Origin: Rhodothermia bacterium
GTDB lineage: Bacteria > Bacteroidota > Rhodothermia > Balneolales > Balneolaceae
Direction: 5' to 3'
Assembly: GCA_030427885.1 (NCBI GenBank)
Contig: JAUICM010000001.1
Span: 620,001-684,000 of the forward strand
Length of the DNA stretch: 64,000 nucleotides
Shown in pieces: positions 29,231 to 38,681 of the stretch (its first letter is position 1; each line of letters opens with the position of its first letter). The position numbers and the translations under genes are program-made. A model generated the notes under the pieces. It did not search any database, had not been told where the DNA came from, and saw nothing but the letters and a program-made list of their open reading frames with translations.

Positions 29231-29258
29231 TCATTCAAAGCTCAATATTCAATGTTCA
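29221..29258. repeat. Inverted repeat overlapping the queG stop
   Basis: TGAACATTGA (29221-29230) and TCAATGTTCA (29249-29258) are perfect complements around an 18-base AT-rich spacer, between convergent queG and the sigma-factor gene. The left arm contains the queG stop codon. It may terminate transcription weakly in both directions, although T-runs are lacking. Confidence 0.55.
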
Positions 29259-29270
29259 GGGTTCGACATT

Positions 29271-29903
29271 CTAAAATCTATCTTTCTTATCTATAAGAGC
29301 CTTATACAGAAGCTCACGCGCTCTGAAGATGTGCGCTTTTACTGTTCCAAGAGGCAGATCCAGTTCCGTGGCGATCTCATCGTAACTTAGTTCTTCCATA
29401 TGGCGCATCTGGATCACGGCTTTATATTTCTCAGGCAGATTAGCAATAGCATCCTGAACGATCGCTTTTCGCTCTTTCTTGATAATGGGCTCATCTGTCG
29501 AGAAACTTTCATCAGGAAGCTGAACTTCCATCTCACCGTCCTTGGTTTTTACCGGATCATTGATCGAGAACGTCTGAAGTTTCTTTTTTCTCAGGTAATC
29601 GATGGTATGATTGGTAGCGATACGATATAACCAGGTTGAGAATGCATATTCATTGGAATAGGTCTCAAGATTCTTAAATGCCTTGATGAAAACCTCTTGC
29701 ACGAGATCCTCCACCATCTCTTCTTCACGTATCATTTTACGAATATGGAAGAAAATAGGTCGGTCATACTTATCAACCAGCTTTTTGTAGGAAGCTTCAT
29801 TACCGGCTAGAGCATCTGCTACGAATCCATCGTCTTCGATACTACTTGCTGAGGCGTTTTCGCGGGGTGATGTATTGATATCTTGTTCTGAACTTTCCGG
29901 CAT
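29271..29903 (-). CDS. ECF-subfamily RNA polymerase sigma factor
   Basis: 210 residues. Region 2 (about 50-115): YDRPIFFHIRKMIREEEMVE, DLVQEVFIKAFKNL, FSTWLYRIATNHTIDYLRKK. Region 4 (about 150-205): LPEKYKAVIQMRHMEELSYD, EIATELDLPLGTVKAHIFRA. It has an acidic N-terminal extension of about 30 residues. No anti-sigma factor gene is next to it: upstream lies queG convergent and downstream the ppx/gppA gene. Regulon unknown. RpoE-like housekeeping or envelope-stress sigma factors of this type are common in the FCB group. Confidence 0.9.
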   Translation of the reverse strand: MPESSEQDINTSPRENASASSIEDDGFVADALAGNEASYKKLVDKYDRPIFFHIRKMIREEEMVEDLVQEVFIKAFKNLETYSNEYAFSTWLYRIATNHTIDYLRKKKLQTFSINDPVKTKDGEMEVQLPDESFSTDEPIIKKERKAIVQDAIANLPEKYKAVIQMRHMEELSYDEIATELDLPLGTVKAHIFRARELLYKALIDKKDRF

Positions 29904-29963
29904 TAATCGGCAAAAATTTGTGGCTTAAAATACAAAGCTTACAGTAAATGAAAATTCAAATTT

Positions 29964-30884
29964 TCAATCTTTTTTACTTGAAAGAAGAGCTCCGTGACGT
30001 ATTCCACCTGTTGATACTTTAATCTCGTCTATATCGTGATATTTCATGAATCCTTCCAGGATCAATAACCCTGCTAAAAATATATCCTGGCGGCCTTTCA
30101 GTAACTTAGGACTTAATTCCAACAATTGATCGTAGGTATGTAAACTAAATACTTCAATTCCTTTACTCAGTTTATCTCTTCTGATAATATGACCCGAGAT
30201 CGCATCATTCTCAAACTCATCCAGCTGCAGATCAATCGCAGCAAGCGACGTAGCAGTCCCCGCCACTCCAATGGCTTCTATCTCTCGGGGCGCTCTGAAT
30301 TTCTTTTTTGAAAACAAGCGCTGGATCTCCTCCCTGCATTCAATGATCTCTTCCTGAAATGGAGGATTATGAACCAGGAACCGTTCTTTAAAACGAACAC
30401 ATCCCATATCAAAAGAATGGAAATCCATTAAGCGGTCTTTACTACCCATAGCGAGCTCGGTACTTCCTCCCCCGATATCCAGTACAAAGAAATTTCTGGC
30501 ATCGGAATCATCCACCGCAGATAATGCCCCAAAGAAAGTCATTTGTGCTTCTTCATCACCGGTAAGTACGCGGACCTTAAAACCTGTTTCCTCTGAAACC
30601 TCTTTAAGAAAAGCTTCTCTGTTCTCGGCATCACGAACTGCACTGGTCGCAGTAACGATCACTTCAGTAACCTCTGGATGATCCTGTTCAAGGATCGTTT
30701 TATACTCTTTCAACACATCCAGAACCCTGCTTATACTTCCTTCATCCAGATTTTTATGTTGGTCCACACCTTTCCCAAGTCTGGGGATGCGTTGCTCTTC
30801 CCGAACTACATAAATACCGGTTGATACTACTTCTCCAACCAGTAACAGTACTGTATTTGATCCTATATCAATCGCAGCTTTCAT
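29964..30884 (-). CDS. Ppx/GppA-family phosphatase
   Basis: 306 residues, the short form with only the two ASKHA-fold domains. Motifs: AAIDIGSNTVLLLVGEV (phosphate 1), TATSAVRDAENREAF, TGDEEAQMTFFGA, VLDIGGGSTELAMG (phosphate 2), and VGVAGT-type AIGVAGTATSLAAI. It hydrolyses polyphosphate and/or pppGpp; which one cannot be told from sequence. Its start overlaps the stop of prmA by 4 bp, giving coupling in the operon SDR, M28, prmA, ppx. Confidence 0.88.
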   Translation of the reverse strand: MKAAIDIGSNTVLLLVGEVVSTGIYVVREEQRIPRLGKGVDQHKNLDEGSISRVLDVLKEYKTILEQDHPEVTEVIVTATSAVRDAENREAFLKEVSEETGFKVRVLTGDEEAQMTFFGALSAVDDSDARNFFVLDIGGGSTELAMGSKDRLMDFHSFDMGCVRFKERFLVHNPPFQEEIIECREEIQRLFSKKKFRAPREIEAIGVAGTATSLAAIDLQLDEFENDAISGHIIRRDKLSKGIEVFSLHTYDQLLELSPKLLKGRQDIFLAGLLILEGFMKYHDIDEIKVSTGGIRHGALLSSKKD

Positions 30885-31714
30885 TTTTCAAACAGGATAG
30901 ATATCCACTCTTTTTGTTGATGAGTTTTGATGAATGTCAGTTCCTGAACACTCTCCAGTTCCCGCATTATTATTTCGTCTTCCTTAAGCAAACCCGAAAG
31001 CAGCAGATAGCCGCCTTTCTTTAAATAATTCAATAGTTCAGGTATAAGCTGAATAAGAGCATTCCGGTTGATATTTGCAAGTATTACATCGAATTCGGAG
31101 TCATCAGGAATCACTTCTGTAGAACCAAGCTTCACTTCAAAATTATCAACTTTGTTCAGTTCTATATTTTCGGCTGCGTTGTGTTCGCTCCATTCGTCAA
31201 TATCGAAGCCAAATGCTGAAGCCGCTCCCAATTTCAACGCAGCGATTCCCAGAATACCTGTACCGGTTCCTGCGTCCAATACCTTATCACCTTTACGGAT
31301 AAGATCGGGTAACCATTCCAATATCATTCTTGTTGTGCCATGATATCCTGTTCCAAATGCCATTTTCGGATCAATGAGCAGATCGATGATACCTTCATCA
31401 GTGCTTGGGTCCGACCAGGTAGGCCTTACATAGAATTTACCCACATACTGAGGTTCAATTGATTGTTCCCAGTTCTGATTCCAGTTTTGCGGGGGAATGA
31501 TCTCTTCATTCATTATATGAGCATCTTCTCCAAAACTCATTAGAAATTGTTCAATCTCTTCTCTAGTATAATCATCAAACTCACTGGCTGGAATCGTTGC
31601 GATCAAAACATCATCTTCTTCCTGAAAACCCTCAAAATCGAGATCAAAAAGCTCTGCAATCAGTAGTTCCTGGAATTCATCTTTGATCGATATGGTGAGC
31701 CTGATATAATCCAT
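30881..31714 (-). CDS. prmA: Ribosomal protein L11 methyltransferase PrmA
   Basis: 277 residues. The N-terminal substrate-recognition domain (about 1-95) is followed by a Rossmann methyltransferase: PKMAFGTGYHGTTRMILEWL (typical PrmA GTGxHxTT), VLDAGTGTGILGIAALKLGA, FGFDIDEWSEHNAAENIELN, and DVILANINRNALIQLIPEL (the NI-N motif). It overlaps the neighbouring stop codons by 1 bp upstream and 4 bp downstream. It methylates L11 on lysines and the N-terminus in known cases. Confidence 0.93.
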   Translation of the reverse strand: MDYIRLTISIKDEFQELLIAELFDLDFEGFQEEDDVLIATIPASEFDDYTREEIEQFLMSFGEDAHIMNEEIIPPQNWNQNWEQSIEPQYVGKFYVRPTWSDPSTDEGIIDLLIDPKMAFGTGYHGTTRMILEWLPDLIRKGDKVLDAGTGTGILGIAALKLGAASAFGFDIDEWSEHNAAENIELNKVDNFEVKLGSTEVIPDDSEFDVILANINRNALIQLIPELLNYLKKGGYLLLSGLLKEDEIIMRELESVQELTFIKTHQQKEWISILFEK

Positions 31715-32685
31715 TATATACGATTATAAATAAGTTCGAGCAGAACATCACCAACGGCTTGTAAAGTTTCTGTACTTATTATTGAAAGATCATCTCCGTG
31801 CGTATGCCAGTGTGGAGCAAATACAATATTATTTTTGCCACCTGTATGGTTTATGATATCTATCACGGGTATTTCAGTGTTTTGGTTGATCACATAGTGA
31901 TCGTCCTGTATCGGAGATCCTTCCTCATCCAGAAAAAGATCGCCATGCCCCTTTTGATCAGCGATCTCCCAAATCTCATTTACCAGATTCGGAGCAAAAC
32001 GGGTTGAATAGTACTCTTTTGGGAATGAAGCACCTTCTGCTCCAACCATATCAAGTAATATTCCGAATCGGGGCTTATAGCCCGGAACAGGAGGGTTTTT
32101 AGACCAGTGTCTGGAACCCAGGAAATAATGGTCGAGGTCGCCTTGTTTACCGACGTCTTCCCCATCAAATAAAACAATGTCCACCCCAACAGGCGGTGGA
32201 TTATCGGAAAGTATTCTTGCCAGCTCCAAAAGCACTGCAACTCCACTTCCCCCATCATCCGCACCCGGAATGAATTCATCTTGTCTTTCCGTATCCTCAT
32301 CCGCTCTTGGGCGGGTATCCCAGTGTGCACAGAGCATGATCCTGTCACTGGTTGTTGTATTGAATGCAGCTATGATATTAGCCATCTTCAGTGACTCGCC
32401 ATACACCTCCTGGGTAAATTCCTGAGAGAATACAGCATTTGATCCGGCATATTCTCTCAACTTTTTTTCAAGATATTGACGGGTATTTTTATGTCCTTCG
32501 GTATTTGGAACACGCGGACCAAAATTAAGCTGGGCTTCCACATAAGAATATGCTGAATCACCACTAAAAACCGGTACCTGACGTCCTTTTTCAGAAAACT
32601 GGAGACCGGCTCCTTTGTTGTCGGAAGTGCAGCCAGAGACCAGAAGTATTAAAACCAGGAATAGTATTGAATTATTTTTATTCAT
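31714..32685 (-). CDS. M28-family lipoprotein, glutaminyl-cyclase-like
   Basis: 323 residues with lipobox LVLILLVSGC (Cys19). The sequence has the glutaminyl-peptide cyclotransferase layout rather than that of classical aminopeptidases: FGPRVPNTEGHKNTRQYL, then LCAHWDTRPRAD, GADDGGSGVAVLLELAR, VLFDGEDVG, and PHWHTHGDD. Zinc ligands would be the Asp in PGADDG, the Glu in FDGEDVG and the His in HWHTHGDD. It probably converts N-terminal Gln to pyroglutamate on exported proteins; this is family inference. It overlaps the SDR gene by 8 bp and prmA by 1 bp. Confidence 0.85.
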   Translation of the reverse strand: MNKNNSILFLVLILLVSGCTSDNKGAGLQFSEKGRQVPVFSGDSAYSYVEAQLNFGPRVPNTEGHKNTRQYLEKKLREYAGSNAVFSQEFTQEVYGESLKMANIIAAFNTTTSDRIMLCAHWDTRPRADEDTERQDEFIPGADDGGSGVAVLLELARILSDNPPPVGVDIVLFDGEDVGKQGDLDHYFLGSRHWSKNPPVPGYKPRFGILLDMVGAEGASFPKEYYSTRFAPNLVNEIWEIADQKGHGDLFLDEEGSPIQDDHYVINQNTEIPVIDIINHTGGKNNIVFAPHWHTHGDDLSIISTETLQAVGDVLLELIYNRI

Positions 32686-33442
32686 CTCTATAAACCATTT
32701 GAGCTGATGATTGATTAACCGGCATCACAATAGTGTCAATGATATCGACATGTGCAGGCCGGTTGGCAACAAATACGATGATCTCTGCAATATCTTCTGC
32801 AGTTAGAGGATCTATTCCTTTGTAAACGGAATCTGCACGATCGTCATCTCCTTTAAAGCGGATATTACTGAATTCTGTTTCCACTAATCCCGGAGACACC
32901 ATACTTACTCTGACTTTGGTTCCGTGAAGGTCTTTTTTGGTGGATTCTGTGATGGCTTTAACTGCATGTTTGGTAGCGCAGTAGGTAACCCCACCCGGAT
33001 AAGCCTCATGCCCTGCTGTTGAACCCAGATTTATGATATGACCCGAATTTTGTTTGATCATTCCCGGAGATATCAACCGGGTCATAGTGAGTAATCCTTT
33101 CACATTAGTATCGATCATAGTATTCCAGTCTTCGATACTTCCGGATTGAACCGGATCCACACCAAGAGCTAGTCCGGCATTATTTACGAGCACGTCCACC
33201 GGCACTTCTATTGAATCCACAAATTCTTTGCAGGCTTCATGATCCCTGATATCAAAGGCAGCCATAACTACCTGGATACCATATTGTTCAGAAAGATCAC
33301 CTGATAATGACCTTAGACGCTCTTCCCTCCTTCCGGTGAGGATCAGATTACATCCAAGTTCAGCAAATTGTTCAGCACATGCTTTCCCAATTCCAGAAGT
33401 TGCACCAGTTATGAGTACAGTTTTTCCACTGAGCCGGTTCAT
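32678..33442 (-). CDS. Short-chain dehydrogenase (YdfG-like)
   Basis: 254 residues of classical SDR architecture: nucleotide motif ITGATSGIGKACAEQF (about 11-26), TGRREERL favouring NADP, the NNAGLALG motif, catalytic Ser in NLGSTAGHEAYPGG and YxxxK in TYCATKHAVKA. The overall pattern (GVDPVQSGSIEDWNTMIDTN) resembles YdfG/3-hydroxy acid dehydrogenases that oxidise L-allo-threonine, serine and similar. It is first in the operon with the M28 lipoprotein, prmA and ppx. Substrate tentative. Confidence 0.87.
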   Translation of the reverse strand: MNRLSGKTVLITGATSGIGKACAEQFAELGCNLILTGRREERLRSLSGDLSEQYGIQVVMAAFDIRDHEACKEFVDSIEVPVDVLVNNAGLALGVDPVQSGSIEDWNTMIDTNVKGLLTMTRLISPGMIKQNSGHIINLGSTAGHEAYPGGVTYCATKHAVKAITESTKKDLHGTKVRVSMVSPGLVETEFSNIRFKGDDDRADSVYKGIDPLTAEDIAEIIVFVANRPAHVDIIDTIVMPVNQSSAQMVYRDE

Positions 33443-33491
33443 GATGAAAGTCTTTTTAAGTTAGAATTTGAACCTGCAGGAGTATAATCAA

Positions 33492-35033
33492 TTAGCCAAG
33501 CAGTTCCACAAGCCGGGCTGCATTTAGCACCTTTGATTCCTGGAATGTGTCTCCCAGAAACTGGATACCAACCGGAAGACCATTTGAATGCTTTCCAACA
33601 GGAACACTTATCCCACAAATACCAGCCAGATTTGCTGTAATAGTATAGGCATCATTCAGATACATTTGAACCGGATCGTTGAGATTTGAACCAATATCAA
33701 AAGCCGTGGTTGGTGCCGTCGGGGTGACGATCACATCTACCTTTTCAAAAGCTTTGCTGTAATCTTCCTTGATGAGACGGCGAACGCGCTGAGCCTTACC
33801 ATAGTAAGCATCATAATAACCTGCACTCAGAACATAGGTTCCCAGCATGATCCTTCTCTTAACTTCATTGCCAAAGCCTTCGGTACGTGATTTCTTGTAC
33901 AAGCGTGCAAGTGGCGCATCAAGCCGGGCTAACTGATTCTCAAGATCTGCTTTCTCCTCATCATCAGCATTTTTTATAGCTTCTTTAAGAGCATTTTCTT
34001 CTGCTTTCAGTTCATCCAGCATTTGATCTTTATCTGCTCTGTGACCATACCTGATCCCGTCAAAGCGAGCCAGGTTACTGGATGCTTCAGCCGTTGCAAG
34101 AATGTAGTAGGTTGCAAGGCCGTATTTTGTGTGCGGAAGTTCAACAGGTACTAATTCAGCCCCCTCAGCTTCCAGTTTTTTAATAACATCTTTTAAGGAA
34201 GCAGATATCTCTTCATCGAGTCCTTCCCCAAAAAACTCTTCGGGAACTCCTATCCTTATTTTCTTATTCGGATTTTTTACCACTTCCACATAATCATCAC
34301 AGGGAACCTGAGAAGAAGTGTTATCCCGATCATCAAAACCGGCAATAACCTGCAGCACGTTTGCTACATCTTCAACAGAATGTGCGAGCGGACCAATAGA
34401 ATCGAAAGAAGAAGCGTAAGCAACGAGTCCATATCGGGAAACACGTCCATATGTAGGCTTCAGACCTACTACTCCACAATATGAAGCCGGTTGCCTGATT
34501 GAGCCACCGGTATCAGAGCCGAGTGTGGCATTTGCCATAGTGCCTGCAACAGCTGCAGCTGAGCCACCTGAGGAGCCTCCAGTCACTTTTGTTGTATCGT
34601 GTGGGTTTCTCGCCGCTCCATATCTGCTGTATTCATTGGTTGAACCCATCGCAAATTCATCCATATTGAGACGGCCAAGAAAAACAGCATCTTCTGCTTT
34701 GAGGCGCTCGATCACAGTGGCGTCGTACACACTTTCAAAATTTTCAAGGATATTTGACGCACAAGTAGTAGGCTTACCGCGCTCACAAATTACATCCTTG
34801 ATACCCATAATGGCTCCGGCTAATCTTCCGGCTGTGCCATTTTCTATCTTTTTCTGAATCTCATCTGCCTGCTCAAGAGCCGATTCAATATCGAGGAATA
34901 CATAAGCATTAATTTCCTCATTATGCTCTTCGATCTGTTTTGCATATGCCTGAACAAGATCTCTTAACGTAATATCTCCAGCCTGTAGCTTCTCTCTGGC
35001 TTCAGTAATCGTAAAAGTCGTCAAATCGGCCAC
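33492..35033 (-). CDS. gatA: Glu-tRNA(Gln)/Asp-tRNA(Asn) amidotransferase subunit A
   Basis: Glutaminase subunit of GatCAB, which amidates mischarged Glu-tRNA(Gln) or Asp-tRNA(Asn). 513 residues. Amidase signature: catalytic Lys in MGIKDVICERG, and the Ser-cisSer motif TGGSSGGSAAAVAGTMANAT with GSDTGGSIRQPASYCG. The family C-terminal NLAGICGISVPVG is present. An Ala/Glu/Lys-rich insertion (about 345-370, ENALKEAIKNADDEEKADLE) is longer than usual. It follows tatA by 2 bp; gatB and gatC are not in the window. Confidence 0.94.
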   Translation of the reverse strand: MADLTTFTITEAREKLQAGDITLRDLVQAYAKQIEEHNEEINAYVFLDIESALEQADEIQKKIENGTAGRLAGAIMGIKDVICERGKPTTCASNILENFESVYDATVIERLKAEDAVFLGRLNMDEFAMGSTNEYSRYGAARNPHDTTKVTGGSSGGSAAAVAGTMANATLGSDTGGSIRQPASYCGVVGLKPTYGRVSRYGLVAYASSFDSIGPLAHSVEDVANVLQVIAGFDDRDNTSSQVPCDDYVEVVKNPNKKIRIGVPEEFFGEGLDEEISASLKDVIKKLEAEGAELVPVELPHTKYGLATYYILATAEASSNLARFDGIRYGHRADKDQMLDELKAEENALKEAIKNADDEEKADLENQLARLDAPLARLYKKSRTEGFGNEVKRRIMLGTYVLSAGYYDAYYGKAQRVRRLIKEDYSKAFEKVDVIVTPTAPTTAFDIGSNLNDPVQMYLNDAYTITANLAGICGISVPVGKHSNGLPVGIQFLGDTFQESKVLNAARLVELLG

Positions 35034-35035
35034 TA

Positions 35036-35251
35036 TTACTTGGTAGTTTCTTTTTCTTCGTGGTCCATCGCGTCCTTAATGTCCTTAGAACCTTCCTCTA
35101 TTTCCTTCTTAATGTCCTTTGAGGCTTGTCGGAATTCTTTCAATCCCTGCCCTAAACCTTTAGCTAATTCAGGGATTCTTTTTGCTCCAAAAAATACCAG
35201 AACAAAAATTGCGACGATAATAACTTCTGTTGTTCCTATTCCGTTAAACAT
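35036..35251 (-). CDS. tatA: Sec-independent translocase protein TatA/TatE
   Basis: 71 residues: N-terminal transmembrane helix (EVIIVAIFVLVFFGAKRIPE), the FG hinge at FFGAKRIPELAKGLGQG, an amphipathic helix and an acidic/basic tail. It oligomerises to form the Tat pore for folded proteins. A Tat-like leader is seen on the dehydrogenase subunit at 8030. It lies 2 bp upstream of gatA on the same strand, and the region 35252-35421 between it and the divergent DUF2795 gene should hold both promoters. Confidence 0.93.
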   Translation of the reverse strand: MFNGIGTTEVIIVAIFVLVFFGAKRIPELAKGLGQGLKEFRQASKDIKKEIEEGSKDIKDAMDHEEKETTK

Positions 35252-35421
35252 AAAATAAACCTGCGTGGAAATTGTTGATGTATTTGTGCTAAGATAGCAA
35301 TATTTTCGGCACGATTTGAGAACAAAAAAAAATTATTGAATACTTGAATTTTAATCAGCTCAAGTGTTTAATGTATCACATACCCTAAACCAAAGAAATT
35401 TTTTAATCAAAAGGGAAATCT

Positions 35422-35676
35422 ATGATTTGGACAGTTGAATTAGCTGCTGCCTTGGATGAAGCTCCATTCCCCGCTAGCAGGGATGAACTTATTGAATGGG
35501 CAGAAAGAAACGGGTTGCCTAATCAGGTTATCGTAAATCTCGAGGAGTTGGAGGAAATAGACGAAGGCGAGCATACTATTTACGAAGGTATCGAAGATAT
35601 TTGGCCAGACTATATCAGAAAAGAAGACTTCTTCCATAACGAGGAAGACGAAGGCTTTGATTACGACGACGTTTAG
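35422..35676 (+). CDS. DUF2795-family small acidic protein
   Basis: 84 residues, very acidic at the C-terminus (NEEDEGFDYDDV). The core IWTVELAAALDEAPFPASRD, ELIEWAERNGLPNQVIVNLE, EGIEDIWPDYIRKEDFF matches the DUF2795 family, small proteins conserved in Balneolota, Bacteroidota and cyanobacteria with no known biochemical role. It is monocistronic: an AT-rich leader precedes it and a strong terminator follows at 35701. Confidence 0.82.
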   Translation: MIWTVELAAALDEAPFPASRDELIEWAERNGLPNQVIVNLEELEEIDEGEHTIYEGIEDIWPDYIRKEDFFHNEEDEGFDYDDV

Positions 35677-35700
35677 AACTTTAATATTGTTACCTAATAA

Positions 35701-35728
35701 AAGACTGTCCAGGACAGTCTTTTTTTTA
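35701..35728 (+). terminator. Rho-independent terminator
   Basis: AAGACTGTCC (35701-35710) pairs with GGACAGTCTT (35712-35721) and is followed by a T-run to 35727. It ends the DUF2795 transcript just before the Omp85 gene, which must then rely on a promoter within or after the hairpin or on read-through. Confidence 0.88.
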
Positions 35729-35736
35729 AGATCTAC

Positions 35737-38115
35737 TTGGAAAGAAAATCCCCCTCTTATATCCCGGTATGCATTGTAACTATTCTGTTACTCTTATCGG
35801 GATTTATATCTCCAGTTTTCGCTCAATCTACCAGCCAGGATTCTGCTTCCGTACAGGAAGTAGTTAGAAGGGTTCGCTTTTCAAATAATAAAAATATCAA
35901 AAGCCGTACGCTGGAGAACCTGGTCCGAACCCGGACAAACAGGGAGTTTCTGGGAATTCCAAGATTCACCCCCTGGTATTTCTTCTGGAACATAAGCGGT
36001 GGCCGATTTGGCGAGGAACCCGCCTACCTCGACCGACAGGTTGTGGCAAACGATATTGAACGTATTGAGCTTTATTATGAGTCTTTGGGATATCTGGAGG
36101 TCTCCGTTGATACCACGATCGCCGAGTTTAAAAAGGGACGTGTTGAAGTTTCTTTTATCATTGATGAAGGGAATCCTTCCTACGTTAAAACACTCTCCTA
36201 TTCAGGTGTTCCATATTTTTCGGACCCCGAACTGAAAAAACGATTCTATCTGTCCAGCCCGTTAACGCGAAGACAATTAGACGATTCTACTTTCACCGTA
36301 AACCGAAAGTATAACAGCCAGGAACTGAAAAATGAACAAAACAGGATTATCACATTCCTGAAAAATCGTGGTTATGCCTCGATAGAACGTGACTCTGTGG
36401 TTGCATTTGTTCGTACAGATTCGTCAGATAATTACTCACTGGATGTTATGTTCAGAGTGGTACCCGGAAAAGTATTTAAGTTCGGTGACCTGAGGATCTC
36501 GCTTGCCGACCCCATCAAACCAGATAATTATTCTGAAAGAGATACTCTGTCCGGCGAGCCCTTTACGGCAGACACTAATAAGATCTATCTGGCCAAAGAA
36601 CCTGAAGCGAATACAAACTTCAGTCTGCTGAGCGATCAGGTTTTATTCAAACCCGGAGAGATCTATAACGATGAGCTCTATCTCCAGACCATCAATGAAT
36701 TCCAGAACCTGGGAATGTTATTCACCCGCAGATTTGGACAAAATGAAGAAGGAGTTCGCCCCGATTACACCAAAGATGAGATTCCCGTTTATTTTGAACT
36801 GGAGACTCTGGTCAAGCATAATATCAGTACAGAGATCTTTGGAATGAAGAGATATGGATTTGGTACTGGTTTCGGGATCGACTATTCCAATAACAACGTC
36901 TTTGGTAATGCAGAGCGTCTCAGTGTGGGAGCAAATGCAAGCTTCGAATATGTTAGTGCAAGCACACTTGAAGACATCGCTCCTAACGATACTCTGCAAT
37001 CCAGCCTTTTCCGTAGTTTTGAGGTTCGTACCGATTACTCAGTTCCGCGGATCGCATTCCCGTTCCGGTTTATTGATAACAAACGATTTTTTGTAAACGG
37101 ACTCACAAGATACTCTCTTTCTTATAGTACATCGGATCAGCTCTATTTTGATATCAACTCTGATATTCGTTTTAATTACCGGTACGAAGTGCGGCATAAC
37201 GACAGGTTCAGTTCTTTCCTTGATCTTTTTGAACTCGATGTGATCGACACCTCTCCTTCTGATGAATTCAAAAACAAGCTCATTCAGGAATACGGACAAA
37301 ACTCATTTGAATACATCCGTATCCTACAGGACTTTGAACCTCAGTTTTCTTCTATCCTTCGGTATACACTCAGGAGCCAGAATACCAATTTGATAAAGCG
37401 TAATTTTGGTTATTTCAGTGAGTATTCCGTAGCGCTCGGTGGAAATATACCTTACCTGCTCGATCGTTTTGTGGTAACTCCGGGAACCATCGAAGGCAGC
37501 CTCCCTTCCCTGTTCGGGCTAAGTAATAATGCCCTTAATTACAGCCAGTTTCTGAAATTCACAACCGATTATCGGAAATATATTCCATTATCCAGTTCTG
37601 CTACTTTTGCATGGCGGTTGTTTGGGGGATATGCTCATATTTACGGCGAAAGCACATCTATTCCTCTTAACCGACGTTTCTTTGCAGGCGGTAGTAACGA
37701 TATCCGGGGCTGGGCGCCATTCCAGCTGGGTCCGGGTGGAATTAAATCAGAAGATGTAGCTATTAATGGTGGTGAGGTCAAACTTGCTGCATTTACCGAA
37801 ACCCGGCAGATCTTTATGCGAAATGTACTGAAGGCTAACTGGCACGCTGCCTGGTATATCGATGCCGGTAATGTCTGGTATGGGCCCAAAGCAGATTTCC
37901 TCACCCAAAACAATCAGGATCAGCTTGAAGAAGGCCGTTTCCGTTTCGATAATTTTTATAAGCAGATAGCCGTTGGTACCGGTTTAGGTCTGCGCCTGGA
38001 ATGGGAATTTGTGGTATTAAGATTTGATTTCACATTCCGAGCTCACGACCTTGAAGCAGGTTGGTTTAATAACAAGAAAATGTATTTTAGCTTTGGTATC
38101 GGTCACTCTTTTTAA
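35737..38115 (+). CDS. Omp85-family outer-membrane assembly protein (BamA/TamA-like)
   Basis: 792 residues with a signal peptide (CIVTILLLLSGFISPVFA-QS). N-terminal POTRA-like repeats (about 40-370), for example VRFSNNKNIKSRTLENLVRT and VEVSFIIDEGNPSYVKTLSY. A beta-barrel (about 390-792) ends in Phe (YFSFGIGHSF) and contains the Omp85 lid-lock motif GGSNDIRGWAPFQLGPGG. The start is TTG 35737. The barrel and POTRA count fit TamA-like translocation and assembly proteins; it could also be a second BamA. It is followed by the cNMP-binding gene at 17 bp. Confidence 0.88.
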   Translation: MERKSPSYIPVCIVTILLLLSGFISPVFAQSTSQDSASVQEVVRRVRFSNNKNIKSRTLENLVRTRTNREFLGIPRFTPWYFFWNISGGRFGEEPAYLDRQVVANDIERIELYYESLGYLEVSVDTTIAEFKKGRVEVSFIIDEGNPSYVKTLSYSGVPYFSDPELKKRFYLSSPLTRRQLDDSTFTVNRKYNSQELKNEQNRIITFLKNRGYASIERDSVVAFVRTDSSDNYSLDVMFRVVPGKVFKFGDLRISLADPIKPDNYSERDTLSGEPFTADTNKIYLAKEPEANTNFSLLSDQVLFKPGEIYNDELYLQTINEFQNLGMLFTRRFGQNEEGVRPDYTKDEIPVYFELETLVKHNISTEIFGMKRYGFGTGFGIDYSNNNVFGNAERLSVGANASFEYVSASTLEDIAPNDTLQSSLFRSFEVRTDYSVPRIAFPFRFIDNKRFFVNGLTRYSLSYSTSDQLYFDINSDIRFNYRYEVRHNDRFSSFLDLFELDVIDTSPSDEFKNKLIQEYGQNSFEYIRILQDFEPQFSSILRYTLRSQNTNLIKRNFGYFSEYSVALGGNIPYLLDRFVVTPGTIEGSLPSLFGLSNNALNYSQFLKFTTDYRKYIPLSSSATFAWRLFGGYAHIYGESTSIPLNRRFFAGGSNDIRGWAPFQLGPGGIKSEDVAINGGEVKLAAFTETRQIFMRNVLKANWHAAWYIDAGNVWYGPKADFLTQNNQDQLEEGRFRFDNFYKQIAVGTGLGLRLEWEFVVLRFDFTFRAHDLEAGWFNNKKMYFSFGIGHSF

Positions 38116-38132
38116 ACAGTAGTTTTCTAAAT

Positions 38133-38675
38133 ATGAAGAAGCTTAAACGTCTCCAGAATCAAACAAAAATAGTATTTAACTCTAAGTTTCTCAGAAACCT
38201 CTCTCCTGCTGAGCGTTTCGAGTTTTTGCAATTATGCCACCGTCGTACTTATAAAGAGGGCGAATTCGTATTCTATCGTAATGACCCCGGTACCGGGATG
38301 TATTTTATTGAAGAAGGAAAAGTTGAACTTACATTTAGTGCTGAAGACGAAACAACTGACAGTGAACTGAAAGAAGGCTTCCTGCTCGAAACCGCCGATA
38401 GTTTTGGAGCTTTATCTATCGGATATAATCTGCGACGTAAATCATCGGCCAAATGTGTGACTGACTGTACTTTGCTTGGGTTCTTTAAACCAGATTTTGA
38501 AGTACTCATGGATCGTCACCCTCAGATAGCCGTTCGTTTCCTTCAAACATTATCCAATATCGCTCTTCGTCAACTTGAACATGCCACCAATAAGATCGAA
38601 GAGTTATCAGATGCCTATACGGCCGTAAAAATAGAATTTGAGGCTTATTATCAGCCTGAAACCCCAGAGGAATAA
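38133..38675 (+). CDS. Cyclic-nucleotide-binding-domain protein without HTH
   Basis: 180 residues. The cNMP-binding beta-roll is clear at about 22-145: FLRNLSPAERFEFLQLCHRR, YKEGEFVFYRNDPGTGMYFI, EEGKVELTF, ETADSFGALSIG, RKSSAKCVTDCTLLGFFKPD. No DNA-binding domain follows: only a helix of about 35 residues (RQLEHATNKIEELSDAYTAV). So it is not a Crp-type transcription factor; it may sense a ligand for a partner protein. It sits between the Omp85 gene and rlmD in the same direction. Confidence 0.82.
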   Translation: MKKLKRLQNQTKIVFNSKFLRNLSPAERFEFLQLCHRRTYKEGEFVFYRNDPGTGMYFIEEGKVELTFSAEDETTDSELKEGFLLETADSFGALSIGYNLRRKSSAKCVTDCTLLGFFKPDFEVLMDRHPQIAVRFLQTLSNIALRQLEHATNKIEELSDAYTAVKIEFEAYYQPETPEE

Positions 38676-38681
38676 CACTGT

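Noticed and set aside
31714-32685. Second copy of the M28 peptidase at 4813-6087 as a duplication
   Set aside because: Both share the M28 fold but differ in motifs, length and layout (glutaminyl-cyclase-like versus aminopeptidase-like), so they are not recent duplicates.
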